Shown in pieces: positions 9,076-20,079 of a stretch of DNA of 20,120 nt. Made by a program: the position numbers and the translations under genes. The notes beneath the pieces are model-generated. The model was not told where the DNA came from. It searched no databases and saw only the letters and a program-made list of their open reading frames with translations. Numbering within the stretch: the first letter of the stretch is position 1; each line of letters opens with the position of its first letter. This stretch comes from Emergomyces orientalis (taxonomy: Eukaryota > Ascomycota > Eurotiomycetes > Onygenales > Ajellomycetaceae), in the NCBI GenBank assembly GCA_002110485.1, contig MOWL01000103.1, forward strand, positions 1 through 20,120, in the 5' to 3' direction.

Positions 9076-9177
9076 TGTTAGGTGATACTAGGGCTACCCG
9101 GGTCACATGCCCCACACACACATATATATTTTAGCTAGTTAGGTAGTTCAATATGATAGGCTTGATGCACTCTATGA
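9076..9177 (+). repeat. 3' LTR of the copia element
   Basis: 102 bp, the same as the 5' LTR apart from one extra C in the CACACACAT stretch. It immediately follows a run of seven Gs and is followed by the target duplication GCATC. In the life cycle it supplies the transcript 3' end. Confidence 0.92.
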
Positions 9178-9182
9178 GCATC
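9178..9182. repeat. Target-site duplication, right copy (GCATC)
   Basis: GCATC directly following the 3' LTR and matching 4198-4202. The pair shows that this is a simple insertion whose two LTRs have not recombined with those of another copy. Confidence 0.85.
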
Positions 9183-11683
9183 TTCTTCTCTTGGTCACGA
9201 GTCAATTATTAAGCGACTGATGATCTGCTCCAAGGGTGAAGGGAAGTCTACCGTACTATGTAATTATTCCAAAAAGCCAGCTGCGCCAGCTGTGGCTGGT
9301 GCGTAACTTAAACGTGTCAAAAGGGCGCTTGTATGAAGCCAGATCTGAAATTGTGACATTCAAAAGCACGTGGGAGAAACAACTGCACGATACTACTAAT
9401 ACCTCATAACAAGGTCCCTAAGGGGGCAGAGGAACTCTGTGTGGAGAAACTGGCCTCTGGCTGGCTGGCTGGTTGCTTGCTTGACAGAAGAAAAATAGAA
9501 AAAGAAAGTCATTACAGGATCTACAGCAAGAGTCAGCAGATCATGCAACACATCAGTCAAAAAATACAAGAATGATGCTTTTTTGTAAAAAATAATTAAA
9601 ATAAATAAAAACCAAATTACTCCGTACTACTCCGTACGGAGTATTCCATTTCCTATCGATCAAGCCACAGCTAAAGCCATGCAGGTACTGAATTTCATCG
9701 CCGAATTGACACCAAACTAGTCCGTACCCAGGTTAGCGCTGGGCGTGGCTTAAAACTTACTACTCCGTATTCGTCCAAGTCTTCCGTCCACCAAAGGAGA
9801 CGAATAAAAAGAAAAAGAAAATTCGGTGATCCCCGAATCCCAAAAGAAAAAATTTACTAGCGTTTTTTCAAAGTCGATTTTATTTCAATTTTAGCGCAGC
9901 ACAGCCACTTCTCACAGACCAGTTACTTACCTGTTCTTTCCTTGTGCTGGATGTACGGAGTTACTCCCAGGACAGACTGCGACGCATGCACGTGTCCGCG
10001 GTTCACGACATCCAGGGTTACTGTACGGAGTAACTGCTGAAATTTGTTCGCCGAGGTTGCCATCTACCAACCAATCACAACTAGAACAAAAAATATTTTA
10101 TTACAAAATTTCCTTTTACAATTTTATCATTGGTTGGATTCAACTGAATATTTACTTGTGAGTTTTGACTGAGCCACAGTTTACGCGATCAGTAATCCTC
10201 GCATCAGCTAACCAAGGTACTGTACAATTTTTCATCGCCTAAACTACCCTCAACAAAGTAGTAATCGTAGGCCTCTTCTTTCCTCTCCCCGCCGGCATTA
10301 TCGGCACTAGCTCTCCGTTGGTATCTGAACTAAGCTCTGCACCTGTGCATATGTAAAAATAAAATTTTAAAAAAGCTGCTATTAAAAAAAGAAGGATTCA
10401 AACTATTTTTGTTCCCTCCACCATTTCATAGCCTCGGCTTTAATATTAAGACAAGAGCCAGCGACTTCTCGAGAGGTTTTTTATTTTTGCCAACCTGACA
10501 GGCGTCTATCCTCTTGGAGTTCTTCCGACAAGGTAAACGCATGGGGTGGGCTCAAATATGCATTCCAAGGGTTATTATAAGCATTGCATAAGCATCGCAT
10601 AACTGTTCCACTTACGCCCGTACGGGAATGTGGCCTCGCGATTAATATATGTCAGCCCTAACATTGAGGTAACTATGCAAACAATAAGTACGGGGTACGG
10701 CCGTTGGAGAATTCTATACGAGATACGAGATAATGATCATATCAAGATAGACAACATATGTACTGTACTTACTCTACTACTATCCATTGTATCTTCAAAT
10801 TGTTTGTCAGGAAAACAAAACTTATCTTCATAATAATCTCACCTCACAGCCATGTTACGCCATTCATTACCTCCCAAGAATTGCGGAGTAAAGCAGTGTT
10901 TTATCTCCTCAGCATTTGTTTTCCAAAAAGAGAAAACCATCATATCAACTTATCATCAGGCAGCCGCATTTTCTTTCTCTAGTTCTCCCTCCACCTGTAA
11001 GCTTCAGTTATCAGCGATTGAACAATCCTCGTTTCCCTGGGGGAATAGAGCCACGATATCAAACCAAACGCCAAGCGAACCCCAAGACCCGAGACCCTTT
11101 GGAATCATTTCTTAGGAGACGTGACCTCGACAATGTATTCCATAGTTTCTATTTGATTTGATTTTATTTTTACCTCCTCCTACTCTGCTATGCAAGAACA
11201 TGTTCTCCCGCATATATCTGCCGTGTACATTCATATATAAATGACTCAAGAAGAAAAAAAAAATACCATTTGTACACACTAGGTAGGATAGAACTCTAGC
11301 TTCATGGTTAATCTCCCACGTGAGATCGGTCAGAGCCGTTGAGGGTGGCCTTCGGCTTCCGGTCAGGTGCCGTCGTTCCACTATTTCGGCTGCTAAGAGG
11401 GCCAGGCGGTAACAACTCTAACATATTGGCCTTGTTGCGTATTTCCTTCACTAATAATATTAATACAGCCCGTACTTTTGGACGGGATCGGATATTCAGC
11501 ACACAAATTTACCCCGTTCGCCCATATTCAGGTTCCATTGGGACCCAAGAAGTGGGGGGGAGAAAAGATGGGAAATTGGAACACTCTTTCGTATGAGTGA
11601 GCCAGGAGTACATTTGCTGTAACTACATAGTTAATCAGAGTGAGCTCCGAGATAAGGTGGGAAATTGATGAGAAATGACCAAA
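9183..11683. other. Intergenic region, no supported gene
   Basis: ORFs are all short (under 90 codons), overlap in several frames and show no motif or consistent composition. Visible items: a GGCTGGCTGGCTGG microsatellite near 9462-9475, the palindromic TACTCCGTA cluster at 9618-10032, A-rich patches, and a CCAAT word near 10070. I see no intron-exon pattern that joins the short ORFs. Confidence 0.5.
9618..10032. repeat. Cluster of TACTCCGTA / TACGGAGTA words, one forming a 16-bp palindrome
   Basis: TACTCCGTA occurs at 9618-9626, 9628-9636 and 9761-9769; its reverse complement TACGGAGTA occurs at 9635-9643 and 10024-10032. Near matches lie at 9718-9726 and 9954-9962. The copies at 9628-9643 form the perfect palindrome TACTCCGTACGGAGTA. 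Other near copies in the window are at 3640-3648 and 14846-14854. From memory, this word is over-represented in several ascomycete genomes; its role is unknown to me. It could be a dispersed repeat or a protein-binding site. Confidence 0.8.
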
Positions 11684-11732
11684 CCCCCCCCCCCCCCCCG
11701 GGCCCCCCCCCAAAAAAAGCCCCTATAGTGAG
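11684..11732. repeat. C16-GGG-C9-A7 homopolymer tract followed by a T7-promoter-like 12-mer
   Basis: Sixteen Cs (11684-11699), GGG, nine Cs (11703-11711), seven As (11712-11718), then GCCCCTATAGTGAG. The last 12 bases (CCCTATAGTGAG, 11721-11732) match the reverse complement of the phage T7 promoter core; the match ends there, before the rest of that promoter. The minus strand is G-rich and could form a quadruplex. A shorter C9-GGG tract lies at 3436-3447. This could be a natural homopolymer region or a poorly resolved or vector-derived stretch. Confidence 0.6.
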
Positions 11733-11883
11733 GTGACATCTCGCTCCACTCATGTTTTCCTCCCCCCGTTCTTCTCCGGGAAGACGGATCGAGTCATGTA
11801 AACTATAAAAAGGTTAAATCAAATTGGTCAGCTGCCTGAAGGCGTGGCTCGGGGGTTGCCCTTGGCTGTAGCTATTCATCACC

Positions 11884-11911
11884 CATATTAGGCTCTATTC
11901 ATATTAGGCTC
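11884..11911 (+). repeat. 12-bp direct repeat, two copies
   Basis: CATATTAGGCTC occurs at 11884-11895 and again at 11900-11911, separated by four bases. The surrounding GC-richer stretch (about 11820-11960) differs from its AT-rich surroundings, but carries no recognisable coding sequence. Confidence 0.7.
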
Positions 11912-13445
11912 GGGCTTGTAGCTTGTTAAGTTCGGGCCCCGTTAGGTCAGCCCTATGGACAACACAAAGATCGAGGCCGGGTTCCGTAACTTAAAATACC
12001 GCCAACTGAGACGAAAAGGGAAACAGAAAATATATCAAAAAAACAAAATACATCCTTGGCTTGATCATTTTCGCGCTTCTTGTGCGACCTCTTCTGTCCT
12101 TTTTCGCCCTTGCGGGATTACATCCGTCGTCCTGTGCACGTTACTATACATGCACTTACATGCACAGCGCAACCCGCACCCACTCTTCAGAGTCTGCAGT
12201 CGCCCGCGGAAAGAGGTGTGAGAACGGGGAGTAAGTAGCGAGCAAGATCGGCCCCCACTTCTTAGCTTTCGTTGATTTTTTGAGGGGAAAAAAATTTAAT
12301 TATTGAAAAAATAGAAATGTGTTGATATCCTGAAGCAAACACTTTGTTTTTTCTTTTTTTTCTTAATTATGCCCTCTATAATCTAAGTACCTATATCCGT
12401 ATTACCGGAGTTGTTTCTCTCTCGGGTCCAATAGCATTTTGTGAAAGAATAATTCCGGTCCATACCGATCAGCCATGGAACAAGTTACTCCACCTAGGTT
12501 GAAGTAAGGTCTAAAATATCTTTTTACCATTGTTATTGCAGAGACCCGCGTGCTTTACACAAAGCATTGACGATCACCACGATAGCTAGTATCCATGGAC
12601 AGGCCAGCTGAAAAAAGGAGGGGAGTTGTGGGACTTTTTCTTTCCCCAACCAACAAACAACTAGATCAGGTATATGAGTGGCAGAACGGGCAGGTCGGCG
12701 AATATTTTAGTAACTAGCTGGGTTAATCGTGGGAGAGGGAGGTCTTTGAGTTTTTGATTGCGCTAAGATCAAATGTAGATGCAGTATCATTTTTTCAATT
12801 GATCAAAGAAATCGTTCGTCCTTATGTCCATATATACGGTATGTATATATACGTTTTTAAAATATAAAAATTAAAAAATTAACTAAAAAAAAATAAACCA
12901 CATGTGTTGGCGCAGCCGAATTTGAAAGCCAAAAAACCCCCTCGCATGAAAAATCGCAGACGCAATTCTTCTCTCATCCGGATACGGACAACATCAATCC
13001 ATGCTTACCTAGGTAACTACAGAACACTGTAACTGAGCCACATGCCATGAGCCACATTTGAAACCAGCCACTGGTTGGCCGCCAGAAAGCACAAACCTGC
13101 ATGATTTTATGCACCATGCACATGCATTTCGGTCTCTTTCACCCGAAATTGCCAGAGCTGCCAAGAGGAAATACCATTTGATTTTTGGCATCCGTTTCTC
13201 CGGGTACCAGAAACACAGGGGGCAGGGGAGAGAGAAAGAGAACTAAAAAAGACCACAAGTTAATATCCACTTTTATCTATTGAATCTAGAACGCTGTTTG
13301 AAAATGCTACCACAAGTTTCTACGAGGTCAAGTGACCTTTTTTTGATGAGTGGATGCATAACACAGTTCTGAGTCAAGTAAAAACCTTCTCCACCGAAGT
13401 ACGCTGAGACCATGATGTTTCTGCTGCAGATGCTGTATACCTACC

Positions 13446-13463
13446 TAGGTACCTAGGTACCTA
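13446..13463. repeat. 18-bp perfect palindrome built of CCTAGGTA units
   Basis: TAGGTACCTAGGTACCTA is self-complementary over 18 bp, within a longer CTACCTAGGTACCTAGGTACCTACC stretch at 13441-13465. Single units occur at 2902-2911 (TACCTAGGTA) and near 13005-13016 (TTACCTAGGTAA). Words of this kind recur in intergenic DNA of many ascomycetes, to my recollection. No function is shown. Confidence 0.85.
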
Positions 13464-15303
13464 CCAAGAACTAGAGCCCATTTTCCCTGATTTAGTTACC
13501 TAACCATATGTTTTGAGAACTAGTATTCTTCTTTCTAAATGATAATATACATCGGGTTGAACGAGTATTTCCCCAAAGTCGGAAATGGTGGCATGTGGTA
13601 ATTCCAATACTTCAAATTTCAGTGTACTGACCGATATCAATAGCTTAAAAATACAGGAAGAGGAAGCAGCAAAACGACAAGAATACTTTTGATCTTTCTT
13701 TTCCTTTTGCTTCAATCTGCATACTAAAAGTTTAACGATGCATCTCAAGGCTGGCTGATGATAAGCAGATTGTGCCCTTTTTGTTTCATCTGAATCTTTG
13801 CTTCCATGGGTACAAAGTAAATTTAAACAATGCGTCTCTTCAACCACGTATGTTGGTGTCTTTGAAACTACTTTCTTAAAAAAGAGAGAGGAAAAAAGAA
13901 AAAAGAATATTTCAGCATCCGTCATACAGGCTTTGAATAATAATCGCCATTAAAATGAAAAAGAGCGGGGGAAGAACACAAAATCTCATGTAATTTACAA
14001 GCTGGAAACTATCTGAAATAGTGGACAAGAGTTTTTATTTTCTCTTACATTTGACACACCCACAAAATTCAATGGCTACTTTGTCACAAGCATGACAAAG
14101 CCTATTCTTTTCCATGCGAAACACTATTGATTTAGCTGTAGTACAAAGAAGGTGTGCAGCAGCATTGGCAATAGCTTGTGTAATAGACCAACGAACCCAT
14201 AAACTGGATTATAGACCTCGCTTTCGAAGAAGAAGAAGAAAATCTAAAACAAAAGTGGAAACATAGCACCTTTCCCTGCAAAGCTTTGTTGAATCATTTC
14301 ACTAAGGTTGGATCATCATGCAAGATCTTCGCCCATTTTACATAGCTAGCTAGGTAGCTACTGGCCGTCAATAGCATGGCAGACATGGATTATTGCTACT
14401 TGCCAACACATATGCCAAAGTCAAAAAAAATGCGGGTTCCTACATACAAAATGCCCTGAAGAAACTTGGTTTTTTGTTGCTGGCTGGCTGGCATCAGCTG
14501 GCTTGGTCCATGCACAGTCTCTGCACCGCCACATCTATAGCAGATGAAATCCAGGTTGTATTTTTTTCTTTCCCACCTGAAAAGCTGCATCACTAGCCTC
14601 ATCTTGCAGATCAATAGTGGTCTTTTTCGGCTAAATTTGTGGGAGATTGCTAGTTTAGGCAAGGCGGGAGGATATCCATTTCCTATTTGGGGCCTTGAAT
14701 GTGGCTGTTTCGCTGCCACACTTGCCCCATTTTCAAGATTCGATGCAAGATCGGCAAGGGACGACTACGTGGCTAGAGGTGGACGAAGCAAAAAAACAGG
14801 GCACAATGTTACATACAAACATACATTTAGCTTCGTATTAAGCCGTACTCCGTTAGGCGGGAGCTTTTGGCAGGTGGCCCAGGCCTCACCTCGCCGATAA
14901 TTTCATCCACAATACCCACAGCAGCCAGAATCAGGAAAAACACTCCAGCCACAGGGGCCTAATGAGGCAACAAATGTGGCGCCCGATCTGTGGCTGAGAA
15001 TTAGCTACCCCATACTTTCGTTTGAACCAAGATGCACTCAACGAAGCTTTGGACATTTTGAATTTCAGCGAGCAGAGATCAGCTTCTTAATTGGTTTTCT
15101 ACCCCTCTTTTGAGCTATTGGAGCTATTGGATTTGGAATCAATCTCCTTAACTCTGGCGATCCATTGGCGCAGCAGAGGAATTTATGCTCGAAAATAGAG
15201 GGCGAAAGAGTGTTGGGGAGAACCAGTGCATTCGGCCAAACAAGGGGGCCGTGATATTCTCATCACTTACTCGCTCGGAGAAATCTTCTTAACATGTGCT
15301 GTT

Positions 15304-15334
15304 GTAAAATAAATTAAAAAACTTTTTATTTTAC
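15304..15334. repeat. AT-rich inverted repeat, 10-bp stem and 11-nt loop
   Basis: GTAAAATAAA at 15304-15313 is the exact reverse complement of TTTATTTTAC at 15325-15334. Given the local AT richness it may be chance. There is no neighbouring gene for which it could act as a 3' signal. Confidence 0.5.
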
Positions 15335-18300
15335 GGCTCAATTTTCGTTTTACTTGAATTTTAAACTGGCTTTGTACAGTTATGTGATACAGATATTATA
15401 AATAATGAGTCAGTGAATCGAATTTATCCAATAACACCCCGACACTGGCACTGAGAAAACTATGACAAAAACAAATCTAAACCAGAGTTCCTTCTAGAAC
15501 AATTCCCTTTTCAGCTTTTCTTTGCAAGCGTCCGTCCGCCCTATGCGCATTTCCACTGTGGGTGGTATTATTATGGAGCCATGTAACCCGCGAGTTGTGC
15601 AAAAAAATTTAAAAAAAAAATAGATACACAACGGCGTGGTGGTGTTGCACTGGCCTCTGCGTGTAACTCTGCCCTGGAGCCCTATGCAGGACCCTTTTTT
15701 TTTTTAAATTTTTGCTTTCATTTTTACAAGTCCGTGCTCCAAAGGACTGGGCCAAAAAACGTGCATGCCTAGCGCGTGAAAATTTTCTCTTCTGCATGAC
15801 AATCCCTGTGTGGTACGACCATTTTGCTTAGCTTCGCCGACCGCTGTAGCATTGTGCCAATGGAGTGTGACATCCAGCATTTTATGTTGTTCCAGAAAAA
15901 AAAAAGAAGCTGCAAGGGCGCTTTTAGTCCACGTTGATGGTTTTCCAAGATTTGGCGCCCCGGGGAATTTTCAGAAAAACTTTTCGATTGGCTTTCAAAT
16001 GTGGACTTGCATAAACACGCACTTCGGGCTATTTTTAACCCCCAAATTCTAGTGGATAACTCTATATTTTTTGAAAATAGTAAAATAATAATCATCATGT
16101 TTTTATTGCAGATTGTGTATTTTTTGTAAATTACGCAACTGACTTTCTGCAGAAGAGGCTTGGCGATTTCTCAACATCATCTGTCTGAAAAATTACGGAA
16201 CGACAACCAGGACACATGGAACATATACCTCAAATCACCTAGCCAGAATATCTTCGTATTTCCTACGGTAATTATGTGAGACCTGCATTATCTGCCATCC
16301 CTAAGTAACGTTTTGGCTTGCGCCTCAATTCTTCGTCCCCTGGTCTTCCCGAACACGACTTCCCAGCCAGCATCAGGGATAACGAACACATCTCACGGAT
16401 CCACTACGACCACAGGGCAAAGAATATCACCCACACCCTTTTTACCCTGGTTACTTTCATTCAAATAATCATTACAAGGTAACCGAAGGTGAAAAACCTC
16501 CCGAGATTTTCCCCTTAACCCCAACGGCCAACTCCGTGTTTTCTATCCCCTTGAGCCCAAGAGTTTCCGAAAGAATAAAGGGGGGGATGGGAGGGATGTT
16601 ATCCTCCGTGCAATGCCGTACCATGTAATACCTTCTTAATTTTCAGGTGGACATGGATTAATTTAACTCTTGTCAAACAAACGAGAGAAATGATTTTTTC
16701 TTTTTTTTTTCTTTTGTTTTAGAAAAAGAAAAGTGTTGCTTTCCCAGATTCCTGTTTCACCTCGCCGTTTTCCCGCCCCTATCCAGCTATTGGGTGAGTG
16801 GTGCAGTTTGTATTCCGGGATCTTGGTTAATCCTAGCTCCCTCCCCATCTTTAACCGCTTGGTTTTGGGGGCGACGTGGAAAAGAACGGATGGGATTGAT
16901 ACTTGGTTAGCTAGGAGCAATTAGCTCTTTGCTCTACAGATACCTGGATATTATCCTCTTCCCCGAACTGCCACTATACGAATCCAATTCGATATCATGA
17001 GCCTCATACCCTGACAGTTAGTGACAGATTGACAGAAAAGTGGCAGGGAAAAGGAGGAACGCGCACTGATCGCCGTCCTGCCTGAGCAGGATTCGTCATT
17101 CATCGTTCCTTTGCCACACTATCCCACGCCTTCGGTCAGTGTTTTGCTTTGCCGTGTTGGCCTTCCATGCAACTCAATTGGTCGGCGAGGGCCTGTAAGT
17201 AGGTGGGGGGGATGTTCTATATCATCATTTTCTCCTCCTTCAAGGGTCCCTGGCTACCTCTTTCAAGTAAGATGAAGGCCACACTTCTCCAAAGAACGCC
17301 ACTTGACACGTCTACCCAGATGTCTGGCCCATCACTCATGACCAAAGGCCGCGAGAAAACTGGATGTATCACATGAAAAAGCGAACCCGGGAATGAGATT
17401 GCCTAGCTACCAGCTTAGCTTAAATGCTAAATGGTGATGCCCAAGCCGATTCCCTGGCCTCTCAAAGCCAGTCAGGCCAGAGGTAATTCAGATCTCCAGG
17501 ATTCTTTCATCTCCGGTGACAGGCCGATCTGCGCCACTAGGAAACAGACAGGGAGAAAGCCAGATCCCTTCCGGGATTGGAATGTGGCGAGCCATACACC
17601 TAGAAACACAGCGATTGGGAGAGATTGCGCATATCTTGAAATATTTGCACCCTCAGCCAGCCTCTTTATTGAATTGCTTCTTCATTTCGAAATCTTTCTT
17701 TTGTGATTTGGCATGTGCAATGTACTAGGAAGCTACAGTTTCTGCACATTACTTTTTTCTTGTCCCTTAAATTTTCTAACAAAAGGGGGCATCGAATGGG
17801 GAATGCCAAGAGTGATTTTCTAACCCGCGAGAGCCACAGCAAGTGGCGGTGTAGTTGGGAGATGTTGATAGGATATCGAATAGGTCTTTTGGATAGGGAG
17901 TTCCTTTGCCCAAGCCGCTCTACAGGGAAAGCAACGTCTCTATGCATCTCTGCCGCGTGTTGCCGGCAAAACGAAATACAAAAAGCCCAATTATGTCTGC
18001 GGGAATGCCCAATTGGTCCGCCCCTAAAAAAGCGGCACATTTCGATCTGTTTGCATGTCTAAGGGTGAGAAACTGGCTTCACCGCATTATCTATCTTGAC
18101 TTCTCACAGAGAAAGTGTGAGATGTTACGAGCTAAAGCCACGGGCCCGGTTTCTAGGGATATCAGATACGGAAATTGCCTGATCATTTATGATTGGGGAC
18201 TGAAAATTGACAAGAACCTCGTTGCAAAACTGGGAAGACGTTGGACTTGATTCTAGGTGTACCCTTTGTTCCCTCGCATATCCACTTCACTTTTGGTGTA

Positions 18301-19790
18301 AGCCTCTCTTTCCATGCCATTCACTCCAATGCGCCGCCCAGTCTTTCTGTTTCTTTGGCCACATGAGGCGCTACATTCCAAGTCCACATAGTGCTAACAT
18401 CCTCAGTAGGCGATACCCAATTCCAGAAAAGGTCTTGATTAAGATATCGAGTATGAACCGCCACTTCATATGCTATTCAAACCGAGGTGTGGTAGCCACC
18501 TAAGCTATGTGGACAGATAACTAGGCTTTCGCTATGTTCTCTTCCCCAATGCCGATACACATGTAATTATTCGTAGGCATTGAGCTTGTTTGTTGAATGA
18601 ATTATTCAAAACCAGCGGCAATTGATTCACTGCTGATATTTGTCTTTCTCATGATGCCTACACTAATCTTCTTGAATTGGCAATCTCAGTGCCGAAACAC
18701 CCTTCATCTAGAAGTTAAATGACCTTTGAAATCATTTTCATTGAGAAACAATTGTTTCTTTTACGTTCTTTTCACCCTACAGGGTACGATTCCCTGTCGT
18801 CTGCATCCTTATAGCATTCGCATCTACCAATCAGAGCTGCGCTCCATCAACTCTTTCGATATGTTATGATGGCTAATCCTACTTCCAGGATGACCTTTTT
18901 CCACCATCCGCTTCGACATAGCCGAACACAGGGTTTTGCGTGCGAGATAAAGTCGTCTCCATTTTCATATGAAAGTGCTGCATTTTACACCTGGTGACCA
19001 TGGTAGAAGCTATTTCCTGCACTGAAACTCCCAGGTAGAACAGATCGCAGAAATATTATAGCATACTCTGCGTTGAACATAATGAAAGTGGTATTCCTGA
19101 ATGTCAGAGCATGTAAGAACTATCAGAAAACGCGACCACATCTATTTCGCTCTCGTCCAACGACTACAATTACGATTGCGATGGCAGCGGTGGCCGCGAC
19201 AAAACGAGCGATGATGATAATACCAACATTGAAGGGGGTGGGGGAAAACAAGAGCGCCATCTGCAATTAACCCCTGAATCATGATATGATTCTTCTACTG
19301 GATCCTCCTGGAGACTATACTATCTCCTCTAAAAGAATCAACTGCTTATTGAACTACCAACCCCTGTGGGCCTCCCCCCATCTCCCCTTTTCCCCAGGTT
19401 GTGATGGCTGTCACTTCACCCACCGTTACTCTACTCAATCGAGGCTCGTCAATGTGGGAACCCACTACAAGAACCAAACTTGCCGCCGCGCGCGTCCTTA
19501 CTACCATTCGGGTATGAGATATGGGACGCGACGGCAGGCATCTGTACCACCAAAACCAGAAATACTGACAACCCCAATACAACGGACCCCTGTAACTTAT
19601 CATTGAGGGCTGAAAGGTCTATTTCTTTTGAAAAACAATGGTAAATTCACATCGCGAGCGGACAAAGCAGAAGCATAGCAGTATATGTTCTGGTTGTGGC
19701 TTCGCGACATTGATGAATGAAGTAGAAGAAGAATAGTGCAGTTTGAAAAAGCCAGTGTACTCCCCTTCCCGCTTAATAACTCGTTATCAA
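15335..19790. other. Intergenic region, no supported gene
   Basis: ORFs reach 124 codons (minus strand, 18040-17666) but overlap opposite-strand ORFs of similar size (plus, 17703-18062), with no motif or consistent composition in either. I found no plausible spliced model. Visible items: T-rich tract at 16683-16720, a 16-bp palindrome AGAAACAATTGTTTCT at 18744-18759, and a 45-codon minus-strand ORF (19260-19123) that would encode one hydrophobic helix. Confidence 0.45.
18744..18759. repeat. 16-bp perfect palindrome
   Basis: AGAAACAATTGTTTCT is self-complementary. It could be a dimeric protein-binding site or chance in AT-rich DNA. No adjacent gene is recognised. Confidence 0.6.
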
Positions 19791-20079
19791 TCTCTCCAAC
19801 TTTATTTGCTCTCCCTGTCATCCCTTCTTTCTCTTCTTAATAATAATTTCCCCCTCCCGTACACGCGCATTGTTAAAATACATACATTCCAGTTACAGAG
19901 CCATCTTCGATCGCCGCCAAATAAGAGGTATTTTTCAAAAAGAGCGAGCGATGAAAGGAGCGGAAAAAAAAAAAAAAAAAAAAAAAAAAGCAATGTTGCA
20001 TGTTGCAAATTGCGGAAAAAAAAAAACTCGAATGAAAATTTCAACCGCTTAACTTAACCATCTAAACCGAACGATCTCC
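19791..20079 (+). promoter_or_regulatory. Possible promoter/5' leader at the right edge
   Basis: A pyrimidine-rich stretch (about 19791-19860) is followed by a 26-A run (19964-19989) and an 11-A run (20016-20026), then CTTAACTTAACC and the ATG at 20080. CT-rich tracts and poly(dA) stretches are common in fungal promoters, where poly(dA) disfavours nucleosomes. That they act so here is inference from position only. Confidence 0.25.
19964..19989 (+). repeat. Poly(A) run of 26
   Basis: Twenty-six consecutive As, followed after 26 bases by a second run of 11 As (20016-20026). The short spacer contains repeated TTGCA/TGCAA words. Long runs are also prone to length error in sequencing. It is not preceded by any retrotransposed coding sequence that would make it a LINE-type tail. 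Confidence 0.9.

Larger units (their letters stand above)
4203..9177 (+). mobile_element. Complete Ty1/copia LTR retrotransposon (about 4.98 kb)
   Basis: Seen: two direct LTRs (4203-4303 and 9076-9177) that differ by one inserted base; a 5-bp duplication GCATC on both sides (4198-4202, 9178-9182); a primer-binding site directly after the 5' LTR; one long Gag-Pol ORF; and a G7 polypurine tract touching the 3' LTR. The Pol order is protease, integrase, reverse transcriptase, RNase H, which defines the copia superfamily (Pseudoviridae) as opposed to gypsy. With the ORF intact, active-site residues present and LTRs nearly identical, the copy is probably recent and may be competent; this is inference. 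It shows no obvious heavy C-to-T (RIP) damage. It lies in intergenic DNA and interrupts no recognised gene. Confidence 0.95.
11733..15303. other. Intergenic region, no supported gene
   Basis: The longest ORF is 141 codons on the minus strand (13925-13500); it has no recognisable motif and a composition like translated AT-rich DNA, so I do not call it. Visible items: AT-rich DNA at about 12280-12370 and 12820-12900, CCTAGGTA-type palindromes at about 13005-13016 and 13446-13463, and a CTAGCTAGGTAGCTA stretch near 14345. Confidence 0.5.

Noticed and set aside
13500..13925. 141-codon minus-strand ORF
   Set aside because: No motif, no hydrophobic or low-complexity logic typical of a protein class, and Lys/Phe-rich ends reflect A/T runs; an ORF of this length can occur by chance in noncoding DNA.
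17666..18062. Overlapping 124-codon minus and 119-codon plus ORFs
   Set aside because: They lie on opposite strands over the same bases; neither has a motif or coding-like composition, so at most one could be real and I cannot favour either.
18778..18794. tRNA-like T arm (CAGGG-TACGATT-CCCTG)
   Set aside because: The stem and 7-base loop look like a tRNA T arm, but no D arm, anticodon arm or acceptor stem is found upstream at the right spacing.
19286..19606. 106-codon plus-strand ORF with scattered Cys/His
   Set aside because: Spacing does not fit a zinc finger or other known Cys/His motif; another frame (ATG at 19404) and an 85-codon minus-strand ORF are open over the same stretch.
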